10,698 nucleotides of DNA from Flavobacteriaceae bacterium (GTDB lineage Bacteria; Bacteroidota; Bacteroidia; Flavobacteriales; Flavobacteriaceae). The position numbers were made by a program, and so were the translations under genes. Of this stretch, positions 1-5,479 are shown piece after piece. Position 1 is the stretch's first letter. Every line of letters starts with the position of its first letter. The stretch lies in the NCBI GenBank assembly GCA_947458575.1, contig CANHBE010000072.1:1-10698 (forward strand), in the 5' to 3' direction. The notes beneath the pieces were generated by a model. That model saw nothing but the letters and a program-made list of their open reading frames with translations, had not been told where the DNA came from and did not search any database.

Positions 1-152
1 CAGCCTTCCGCGTTGCCTTCAAATGTGTCGAACATGGTTTTAGCAGAGAGAAAAGTGTAGGTCGAACTATCAGATATTGATGGGTTAACACCCCCAAATT
101 CGCCGAAATATTGAAGATCTTGGATGCGATCTGCCGGATTGAAATCTTTCAT
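1..152 (-). CDS. Cys/Met-metabolism PLP-dependent enzyme (methionine gamma-lyase / trans-sulfuration family), N-terminal fragment
   Basis: The minus strand is open from an ATG at 152 to the window edge, giving the first 50 residues of a longer protein. The translated start contains IQDLQYFGEFGGVNPSIS followed by STYTFLSAKTMFDTFEGNAEG. I recognise this from memory as the N-terminus of a flavobacterial PLP enzyme of the Cys/Met metabolism family, which covers methionine gamma-lyase and cystathionine or O-acetylhomoserine enzymes. The 'F.S.T..F' segment and the 'F.G...G' segment that precedes the substrate-binding Tyr/Arg region fit this fold. The PLP lysine lies outside the window, so the reaction cannot be fixed. 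It is divergent from the Lrp/AsnC regulator at 639; in Pseudomonas putida an Lrp-family regulator (MdeR) likewise sits next to and controls methionine gamma-lyase. Cytosolic. The family is fairly sure, the substrate is not. Confidence 0.7.
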   Translation of the reverse strand, partial: MKDFNPADRIQDLQYFGEFGGVNPSISDSSTYTFLSAKTMFDTFEGNAEG

Positions 153-193
153 AGTGTTGTTATTTAGGAGCTAATCCCGCTGTGCGTTTCAAT

Positions 194-243
194 CTTTTTT
201 CAACCCCTTCAGAGTTTTGAACTCTGAAGGGGTTATAAAAAAG
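194..243. repeat. Long perfect inverted repeat (hairpin), REP-like
   Basis: Arms AACCCCTTCAGAGTT (202-216) and its exact reverse complement (220-234) are separated by the three bases TTG. The stem continues outward after a small C versus AT bulge, because CTTTTTT (194-200) pairs with AAAAAAG (237-243). The T-run lies before the stem and the A-run after it on both strands, so neither transcript has a U-tract after the hairpin. It therefore does not look like a normal intrinsic terminator. It lies 42-91 bp upstream of the PLP-enzyme start and could be a dispersed palindromic repeat or a structured 5' leader. Confidence 0.75.
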
Positions 244-343
244 GATTTCCACTTCCATCGGGGCTAGGGCAGTTGATTAATACCTTTTAATTCACTATCA
301 AAGCAACAATTTTTAAAACATAATTACAACCATTTGAAAATTA

Positions 344-362
344 TTTAGATTTAAAATCTAAA
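344..362. promoter_or_regulatory. 19-bp AT-rich palindrome, candidate Lrp/AsnC operator
   Basis: TTTAGATTT (344-352), one central A, then AAATCTAAA (354-362) make a perfect inverted repeat near the middle of the divergent gap between an Lrp/AsnC regulator and its neighbour enzyme. The inner 15 bases, TAG...CTA, match the ends of the E. coli Lrp consensus (YAGHAWATTWTDCTR) and 10 of 15 positions overall. Lrp-family dimers bind such AT-rich palindromes, and autoregulation from a divergent region is common in the family. The palindrome is observed; the operator role is inferred. AT-rich palindromes also arise by chance in this base composition. Confidence 0.4.
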
Positions 363-499
363 ATTTGATGAAATTGTAGTTTATTTGTCATTTATTACTG
401 TTGCTGTTACAGTTTTATAGAATATTTCAAAGCTCACAAACTGATGATTAACGATTTGAGATTTTTGATGTACACCCGATAAAGCATATTTAAGTAGAT

Positions 500-615
500 A
501 AATTCCAAAATTCACCCGAGGCATAGCCGAACGGAGCGAAGCTAAATTCCAAATTCCAAAATTCAAATTCCAAAATTCACCCGAAGCTCAGATGAAAGGA
601 GCGAAATTAAATTCC
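500..615. repeat. Two diverged 51-bp direct repeats embedded in AAATTCC tandem units
   Basis: Copy 1 (500-550) and copy 2 (565-615) are each 51 bp and agree at 43 positions by my count. Both begin with the identical 20 bases AAATTCCAAAATTCACCCGA, share a GGAGCGAA core and end in TAAATTCC. The 14 bases between them (551-564) and the repeat ends are made of about 7-bp AAATTCC / AAAATTC units. AAATTCC-like strings are a familiar class of dispersed intergenic repeat in flavobacteria. Copy 2 ends 23 bp before the start codon of the regulator, so the repeats probably lie in its leader or promoter. Confidence 0.7.
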
Positions 616-638
616 ACAACCGACAACCGATAACCCAA

Positions 639-1091
639 ATGGATAATATAGACAAAAAGCTCCTCAAGCTATTACAAACCGACTGTAAAAAAACGACCAA
701 AGACCTGTCTTTGAAACTCAACCTTTCTGTGACAGCGGTCTATGAACGCATTAAGAAACTGGAGCGTGAAGGCATCATTGATAAATATGTGGTCTTACTC
801 AATCGGAATAAAATCAATAAAGGGTTTGTAGTGTTTTGTCATATAAAACTACTACAGCACTCTCGCGATTTTCTGACTACATTCGAAAGCGAGGTCGTAA
901 AGCTAGAAGAAGTCTTAGAGTGTTTTCACGTGAGTGGTGATTATGATTACATCCTAAAAATTTGTGTCAAAGACATGGAAGAGTACCGCGAGTTTATGGT
1001 GACAAAACTCACCACTTTACAGTATATTGGTAGTACGCATAGTACTTTTATGATTGGGGAAGTGAAGAATACGACAGCTTTTCAGCTTTAA
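639..1091 (+). CDS. Lrp/AsnC family transcriptional regulator
   Basis: This 150-residue protein has the usual length and layout of the feast/famine (Lrp/AsnC) regulators. Residues 1-60 form the N-terminal winged helix-turn-helix (start DNIDKKLLKLLQ; recognition region LSVTAVYERIKKLEREGII). Residues about 65-145 form the ligand-binding RAM domain, which makes dimers and octamers and binds amino acids. The conserved SGDYDY turn is at residues 99-104, and a STFMIGEVK strand lies near the end. It is cytosolic and DNA-binding. It is divergent from a Cys/Met PLP enzyme, which makes that enzyme and its own promoter the most likely targets, with a sulfur amino acid or a branched-chain amino acid as possible effector. 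A palindrome at 344-362 is a candidate binding site. The ATG is preceded by an AT- and repeat-rich leader without a Shine-Dalgarno site, as is normal in this phylum. The family is certain; target and ligand are inferred. Confidence 0.92.
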   Translation: MDNIDKKLLKLLQTDCKKTTKDLSLKLNLSVTAVYERIKKLEREGIIDKYVVLLNRNKINKGFVVFCHIKLLQHSRDFLTTFESEVVKLEEVLECFHVSGDYDYILKICVKDMEEYREFMVTKLTTLQYIGSTHSTFMIGEVKNTTAFQL

Positions 1092-1142
1092 GGTATGACT
1101 TTTTTCCGGGCGTTGAATGATTCGATTAATCTGAATTTAGAT

Positions 1143-1598
1143 TTATAAATCGCCAGATTTTTTCGTGTTTTTTCGAATATTCAGATTGAAAAGAATCAGA
1201 TAAAAGATAAAAACAGAAATCGAATTAAATATCAATACACCGATAAAACCGCCTCCATAAATAAACAAAATAGAAAAGAGTAAGAAAATACAATTCATTG
1301 CAGTTGCCTTCATGATCGCTTTCTCTCGCATTTTCTGAATAGAATCACTTTCTATTTTTTCTTTGGAAAAAACAAGCATTGCAAAACCAACAACAAAAAA
1401 GATTAACGTGAGTTCATCAACAATATTAGTTTTGGTGATGACAAAGAACTTGTTTTCCAAGAAAATAGAAATCAGAGCAAAAACTGGAGAAGTATAGTTG
1501 AAATCAAATTTCAAATAGAGTATCGCAAACACAAGTCCAATCATTATTAAACTTGCGCCAATCATTTTGCAATAATGAGGTAAAAGAAGATTTTTCAT
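1143..1598 (-). CDS. Four-helix integral membrane protein, function unknown
   Basis: The 151-residue product has about four hydrophobic segments: residues 12-30, 62-80, 99-115 and 118-138. A short charged loop with the motif FSKEKIESD follows helix 2, and the C-terminal tail is Lys-rich (RKNTKKSGDL). By the positive-inside tendency the tail probably faces the cytoplasm. I have the impression that similar small proteins, with a 'FSKEKIE' loop and an 'LLFxILFIYG' third helix, occur as hypothetical proteins in Flavobacteriia, but I cannot assign a function or domain. It converges on the Lrp/AsnC gene, with 51 bp between their ends, and lies downstream of a lipoprotein gene on the same strand. 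A terminator-like hairpin (1628-1666) separates them, so co-transcription is doubtful. The ATG at 1598 is the natural start, with 'MKNLLLPH' leading into helix 1. Confidence 0.7.
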   Translation of the reverse strand: MKNLLLPHYCKMIGASLIMIGLVFAILYLKFDFNYTSPVFALISIFLENKFFVITKTNIVDELTLIFFVVGFAMLVFSKEKIESDSIQKMREKAIMKATAMNCIFLLFSILFIYGGGFIGVLIFNSISVFIFYLILFNLNIRKNTKKSGDL

Positions 1599-1627
1599 TT
1601 GATTAAATTTTGATGGGTGAGCATCTC

Positions 1628-1666
1628 AAAACCAACTGGGTACTGTTGGGGAACAATACCCAATTG
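1628..1666 (-). terminator. Terminator-like hairpin after the lipoprotein gene
   Basis: Read on the minus strand, a 15-bp stem (1652-1666 with 1633-1647) closes a CCCC loop. The two positions that are not Watson-Crick are U-G wobbles in the minus-strand RNA but C-A mismatches in the plus-strand RNA, so the fold favours the minus transcript. A short run TTTT follows the stem (complement of 1628-1631, after a GG spacer). It sits between the stop of the lipoprotein gene (1695) and the start of the membrane protein gene (1598). The U-tract is short, so it may be leaky or act as an mRNA stabiliser. Confidence 0.5.
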
Positions 1667-1694
1667 TAAAGAAAATTATGTTGGTTTAGAGGAC

Positions 1695-2351
1695 CTAATT
1701 TTGAGCGTCAGTATAAACGGGCAATGTTGCATTTGAGCCATCCTCGAAGTCAACTTTAACACCTACTAATCCAAATCTGTGATTAGCGACGTAGGTGATT
1801 TTACTGACACCACTAATCCTATTGGCTTCTCCTACTGTTGATTCCACTTGAATGGTCTTAATCAAGAAAAAACCATATGGATAGTCATCAACGCCTGTTT
1901 TGCTAACAACAGTTCTAACCTTACCGGATGTACCAGCAGCAAAAGTATCACCGACAGCAGCGTCATATTTTACAATAATTCCTGCAAAAGGACCAGTCAA
2001 ACATTTAATCCCATTTGTTGTCTGTTGGATTCGCAAATCTGTGATTGAAACCGCATCACCATTGACTGTGACCCCTGGGAAATTAGAAACCATGTTTTTC
2101 AACAACGGATTAGTAACATTCGCCGTTGCAGAATAACTTGAAATTCCATTTTCGAGACTTTCAACAGTAGCAGAGAAATTACTTACTCCTGCGATTTCGG
2201 ACGAACTTGAACTGACATTTACACCAACCAAACCCATCGGAGACTGACTTCCATCTAATGTACTAGAATTACTGCTATCAGACGAATCACTGCAAGAAAC
2301 ACCACCGATTCCGATAAGGAAAAAAACAAGCAACTTTAATAGATTTTTCAT
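1695..2351 (-). CDS. Surface or periplasmic lipoprotein, function unknown
   Basis: The 218-residue product begins with a hydrophobic signal peptide that ends in GGVSC, with Cys20 as the likely lipidated residue. It is followed by a Ser/Asp stretch (SDSSDSSNSS) like the acidic export signals that send Bacteroidota lipoproteins to the outer face of the outer membrane. The rest is Ser/Thr/Val/Gly-rich with alternating hydrophobic residues, suggesting an all-beta fold. I recognise no domain. A short motif occurs near both ends, GLVGVNV (about residues 40-46) and GLVGVKV (about 193-199), which may be paired edge strands or a diverged duplication. It has its own promoter candidate (2379-2409) and a hairpin after its stop, so it is probably a single-gene unit. 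The start is fixed by the signal peptide. The lipoprotein class is well supported; no role can be given. Confidence 0.75.
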   Translation of the reverse strand: MKNLLKLLVFFLIGIGGVSCSDSSDSSNSSTLDGSQSPMGLVGVNVSSSSSEIAGVSNFSATVESLENGISSYSATANVTNPLLKNMVSNFPGVTVNGDAVSITDLRIQQTTNGIKCLTGPFAGIIVKYDAAVGDTFAAGTSGKVRTVVSKTGVDDYPYGFFLIKTIQVESTVGEANRISGVSKITYVANHRFGLVGVKVDFEDGSNATLPVYTDAQN

Positions 2352-2378
2352 GACTTTATGATTTAGAATTACTACTAT

Positions 2379-2409
2379 TAAAGGTACGATATTGCGAAAA
2401 GGTTAACAA
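2379..2409 (-). promoter_or_regulatory. Candidate Bacteroidota promoter for the lipoprotein gene
   Basis: On the minus strand TACCTTTA (complement of 2379-2386) matches the -7 element TAnnTTTG at 7 of 8 positions. TTG (complement of 2407-2409) lies 20 bases upstream, where the -33 element is expected. The predicted start of transcription falls about 20-25 bases before the ATG at 2351. This is a motif match only. Confidence 0.45.
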
Positions 2410-2599
2410 GGAAAATCAGGATTAAATGAACGCCAAAAAGACTAAAATCAGCTAAAAGCATCGCAGTTCATTACACGCTATTATTCTTGGTTAGCTTGCT
2501 GTTTTACGTGGGCCTCGAAATTGGATAATTTTTAATTAGTTCTCCTAATAAAGTACTTTTTTTAGTTATTTTTACCAAAAATCAGAAAATAAAAAACGC

Positions 2600-2607
2600 T
2601 AAATTTG
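2600..2607 (+). promoter_or_regulatory. Candidate -7 promoter element for lpd
   Basis: TAAATTTG matches the Bacteroidota -7 consensus TAnnTTTG exactly and lies 41 bp before the lpd ATG, leaving a leader of about 35 bases. I see no clear TTG at the -33 position; the upstream sequence is a run of T and A. As no terminator is visible inside the block, this promoter may drive all three genes down to the terminator at 6836. Confidence 0.5.
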
Positions 2608-2648
2608 CGCATCAATTTTTAAAAATCATTTCAATACAAAATCATACT

Positions 2649-4052
2649 ATGAGTTCATTTGACGTAGTCATTATAGGTTCAGGACCCGGCGGATATGTGT
2701 CTGCCATTCGTTGTGCACAACTCGGATTCAAAACCGCAATCATTGAGAAGTATTCCACTTTAGGAGGCACTTGTCTCAATGTGGGCTGTATTCCTTCAAA
2801 AGCGCTTCTAGCATCATCGCACCATTACGAAGAATTACAACACTTTGCAGATCACGGCATCGAAGTGACGGGCAAGGTCAAAATCAATTTAGAGAAAATG
2901 ATAGCGCGCAAACAAGCCGTAGTTGATCAAACTTCTGGTGGTGTAAAGTTTTTAATGGACAAAAACAAAATCACCGTTTATGAAGGACTTGGTTCTTTCG
3001 TTGATAAGACGCATGTCGCTATTGCCAAAGCCGATGGGACTTCAGAAACCATCGAAGGAAAAAATATTATCATCGCAACTGGTTCAAAACCATCAAACCT
3101 GCCTTTCATCAAATTAGATAAGGAAAGAATAATCACCTCTACGGAAGCGCTCAAACTTAAAGAGGTTCCGAAACATTTGGTTATCATTGGTGGCGGTGTA
3201 ATCGGTATCGAACTTGGACAAGTCTATTTACGATTGGGAGCTGAGGTTTCTGTGGTTGAATTTATGGATCGTATTATTCCCGGAATGGACAGTTCTCTTT
3301 CAAAAGAGTTGACCAAAGTATTGAAGAAACAGGGTATGAAGTTCTACGTGTCTCACAAAGTAAAATCAGTAGAACGCAAAGGAAGAACAATTACGGTTCA
3401 AGCAGAAACACCAAAAGGAGACATTATTTCCCTTGAAGGAGATTATGCTTTGGTTTCTGTGGGTCGACGCCCGTATACAGACGGATTGAATGCAGATAAA
3501 GCAGGTGTCAAACTAACCGACAGGGGAATGGTTGAAGTGAATGATCATTTGCAAACTAATGTTCCAAATATCTATGCTATCGGTGATGTGGTTCGAGGTG
3601 CCATGCTTGCGCACAAAGCTGAGGAAGAAGGTACGATGGTAGCCGAGATTATCGCTGGGCAAAAACCACATATCAACTATAATCTTATTCCAGGTGTTGT
3701 TTATACTTGGCCGGAAGTAGCCGCCGTTGGAAAAACTGAGGAGCAACTCAAGGACGCCGGTGTTACCTTTAAATCCGGTAGTTTTCCCTTCAAAGCTTTG
3801 GGTCGCGCCAGAGCAGGAGGCGATTTAGACGGATTTGTGAAAATCCTTGCCGACTCAAAAACAGACGAGGTTTTAGGTGTTCATATGATTGGAGCTCGTT
3901 GCGCCGACCTTATTGCTGAAGCGGTTACCGCAATGGAATTTAGAGCCTCCGCTGAAGATATCTCGCGTTTGAGTCACGCACACCCAACTTTCGCAGAAGC
4001 GACAAAAGAAGCAGCTTTGGCAGCAACAGATAACCGCGCACTTCATGTATAG
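2649..4052 (+). CDS. lpdA: Dihydrolipoyl dehydrogenase (E3)
   Basis: This 467-residue FAD enzyme reoxidises the dihydrolipoyl groups of 2-oxoacid dehydrogenase complexes (pyruvate, 2-oxoglutarate, branched-chain) and the glycine cleavage system, passing electrons to NAD+ in the cytoplasm. The length is normal. All landmarks are present: the FAD-binding GSGPGG at residues 10-15; the redox disulfide in GGTCLNVGCIPSK (Cys42 and Cys47); the NAD-binding GGGVIGIELG near residue 180; the second FAD motif AIGDV near 310; and the C-terminal dimer domain with HAHPTFAE, where His445 and Glu450 form the catalytic pair. No E1 or E2 gene is nearby, so it is a stand-alone E3 that probably serves several complexes. 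Only 17 bp separate it from the next gene, with no terminator, so it may be co-transcribed with the two surface-protein genes. An exact TAnnTTTG element lies at 2600. Confidence 0.96.
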   Translation: MSSFDVVIIGSGPGGYVSAIRCAQLGFKTAIIEKYSTLGGTCLNVGCIPSKALLASSHHYEELQHFADHGIEVTGKVKINLEKMIARKQAVVDQTSGGVKFLMDKNKITVYEGLGSFVDKTHVAIAKADGTSETIEGKNIIIATGSKPSNLPFIKLDKERIITSTEALKLKEVPKHLVIIGGGVIGIELGQVYLRLGAEVSVVEFMDRIIPGMDSSLSKELTKVLKKQGMKFYVSHKVKSVERKGRTITVQAETPKGDIISLEGDYALVSVGRRPYTDGLNADKAGVKLTDRGMVEVNDHLQTNVPNIYAIGDVVRGAMLAHKAEEEGTMVAEIIAGQKPHINYNLIPGVVYTWPEVAAVGKTEEQLKDAGVTFKSGSFPFKALGRARAGGDLDGFVKILADSKTDEVLGVHMIGARCADLIAEAVTAMEFRASAEDISRLSHAHPTFAEATKEAALAATDNRALHV

Positions 4053-4069
4053 CGCTTAAAACAAAACTG

Positions 4070-5479
4070 ATGAAAAAAATTTTACTATTTACGCTGTTAG
4101 TTGCCGGAAGCATTTCCCAAGCGCAAACACCTTGTAACGGCGGATTTGCCGGAATTTATCCCTGTAACAATGTCGACTTGATGGCTCGAATGGATTTTCC
4201 TCAAATCGGAGGAACAGGAAGCACTCGAGGAAGTGGTTGTTGGGGTTGGACAGATCCGCTGACCAACAAAGAATATGCTTTGATGGGCTGCTCTACGCAC
4301 ACCGCATTTGTAGATATTACAGACCCTGCTGCGCCGATTTATGTGGGAAAATTGAATTCTCATAATAATGTGTCAAGCATTTGGCGCGAGTTGACCGTGC
4401 ATAACAATCACGCGTACATCGTAAGTGAGGCAAATGGACATGGTCTTCAGATTTTCGATTTGACAAGGCTACGAAATGTTACAACACCTCAAACCTTCAC
4501 CGTAGATGCACGCTATGATGGTTTTGGAAATTGTCATACTGTTTCAATAAACGCTGCAACAGGATTTCTGTACTGCGATGGTTCAGGTACTTTCAATGGA
4601 GGTCCACACGTATTAGATCTTCAGAATCCTCTTAGTCCAACTTTTTCATTTGGCTATGGAAACGAAGATTATACACACGATGCGCAAATAGTTGTTTATG
4701 ATGGGCCGGATCCTGATTATCAAGGAAGAGAATTATTTTTCGGTGCCAACGAAACGAAAGTGGTCATTGTAGACGTTACAGATAAAGCGAATCCCATAAC
4801 AATTTCTACGTTTTCATACAGTAACACCGGTTATACGCATCAAGGTTGGTTTACCGAGGACAAGAAATATTGGATTCTTGGTGACGAGTTAGATGAAATT
4901 GACTTCGGATTCAACTCCAAGTCAATTATCATTGACATGACTGATTTGGATAATCCGGTATTAAAGGGCGAGTATTTGGGTCCAACAGAAGCTATCGATC
5001 ACAACGGTTTTGTTCGTGGCAATCAGTTCTTTCTCGCCAACTATACCGCAGGTTTGCGAATCTTGAGTACGGCTACCATTGAAAGCACTAACACCATGAC
5101 CGAATTGGGATTTTTTGATACGTATGCTCCGGATAATTCGGCACAGTTTAGAGGAGCTTGGAATAATTATCCGTATTTCCCCAGCGGTACCATTATCGTT
5201 AGTGATATCAATAGTGGATTGTTCATTTTGAGAAAAAGTGCCTTGTTGAGCAGTGAAACTTTTATTGCTGATGACTACAAAATATTCCCCAATCCTGCCA
5301 CTACTTACTTCAAGGTTAACGCTACAATTGATGTAGAATCGGTTGTTTTAGTTGACGTAATCGGACAAGTAGTAAAACGCTTTGAGAAGTCGGAATCCTA
5401 TGATGTGTCCAACTTGAAAAAGGGATTGTACTTTGTTCAAATCAACGGAGAGATTACCAAGAAATTAATGATTCGATAA
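4070..5479 (+). CDS. Choice-of-anchor B family secreted beta-propeller with T9SS sorting domain
   Basis: The 469-residue product has a signal peptide (residues 1-18, ending SQAQ) and a C-terminal type IX secretion sorting domain from about residue 398 (YKIFPNPATTYFKV ... GLYFVQINGEITKKLMIR), so it should cross the outer membrane and be anchored on or released from the surface. The body is built of LVIVD-like blades ending in patterns such as FVDITDPAAPIYVG, VIVDVTDKANPITIS and IIDMTDLDNPVLKG. This is the signature I know from the 'choice-of-anchor B' family, whose function is not established. The blade starts align as W60, H111, H156, H203, H257, H311 and R361, 45-54 residues apart, which implies about seven blades. 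It starts 17 bp after lpd, and its stop codon overlaps the next start by one base (TAATG), so translation is probably coupled to the lipoprotein propeller. The family is well supported; a metal-binding role for the histidines is only a guess. Confidence 0.85.
   Translation: MKKILLFTLLVAGSISQAQTPCNGGFAGIYPCNNVDLMARMDFPQIGGTGSTRGSGCWGWTDPLTNKEYALMGCSTHTAFVDITDPAAPIYVGKLNSHNNVSSIWRELTVHNNHAYIVSEANGHGLQIFDLTRLRNVTTPQTFTVDARYDGFGNCHTVSINAATGFLYCDGSGTFNGGPHVLDLQNPLSPTFSFGYGNEDYTHDAQIVVYDGPDPDYQGRELFFGANETKVVIVDVTDKANPITISTFSYSNTGYTHQGWFTEDKKYWILGDELDEIDFGFNSKSIIIDMTDLDNPVLKGEYLGPTEAIDHNGFVRGNQFFLANYTAGLRILSTATIESTNTMTELGFFDTYAPDNSAQFRGAWNNYPYFPSGTIIVSDINSGLFILRKSALLSSETFIADDYKIFPNPATTYFKVNATIDVESVVLVDVIGQVVKRFEKSESYDVSNLKKGLYFVQINGEITKKLMIR

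Larger units (their letters stand above)
153..638. other. Divergent intergenic region, 486 bp, without a supported gene
   Basis: This gap separates the minus-strand PLP enzyme from the plus-strand Lrp/AsnC regulator, so both promoters should lie in it. It contains three separate structures, annotated individually: a long hairpin near the enzyme (194-243), an AT-rich palindrome in the middle (344-362) and two copies of a 51-bp repeat next to the regulator (500-615). I found no perfect TAnnTTTG promoter element on either strand. The nearest is TTTATTTG at 380-387 (7 of 8) facing the regulator. A 61-codon minus-strand open frame across 381-566 is made largely of the repeat sequence and is not a credible gene. 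Confidence 0.75.

Noticed and set aside
381..566. 61-codon minus-strand open frame in the intergenic region
   Set aside because: It is largely made of the AAATTCC/51-bp repeat sequence, has a low-complexity translation, and shows no recognisable domain or start context.
1140..1151. 12-bp palindrome GATTTATAAATC at the end of the membrane protein gene
   Set aside because: It is short, purely AT-rich in the centre and overlaps the stop codon region; chance is likely in this composition, and no T-run makes it a terminator.
1848..2136. Two plus-strand open frames opposite the lipoprotein gene
   Set aside because: The minus-strand gene has a clear lipoprotein signal and promoter-like motif; the plus frames lack any sign of coding function.
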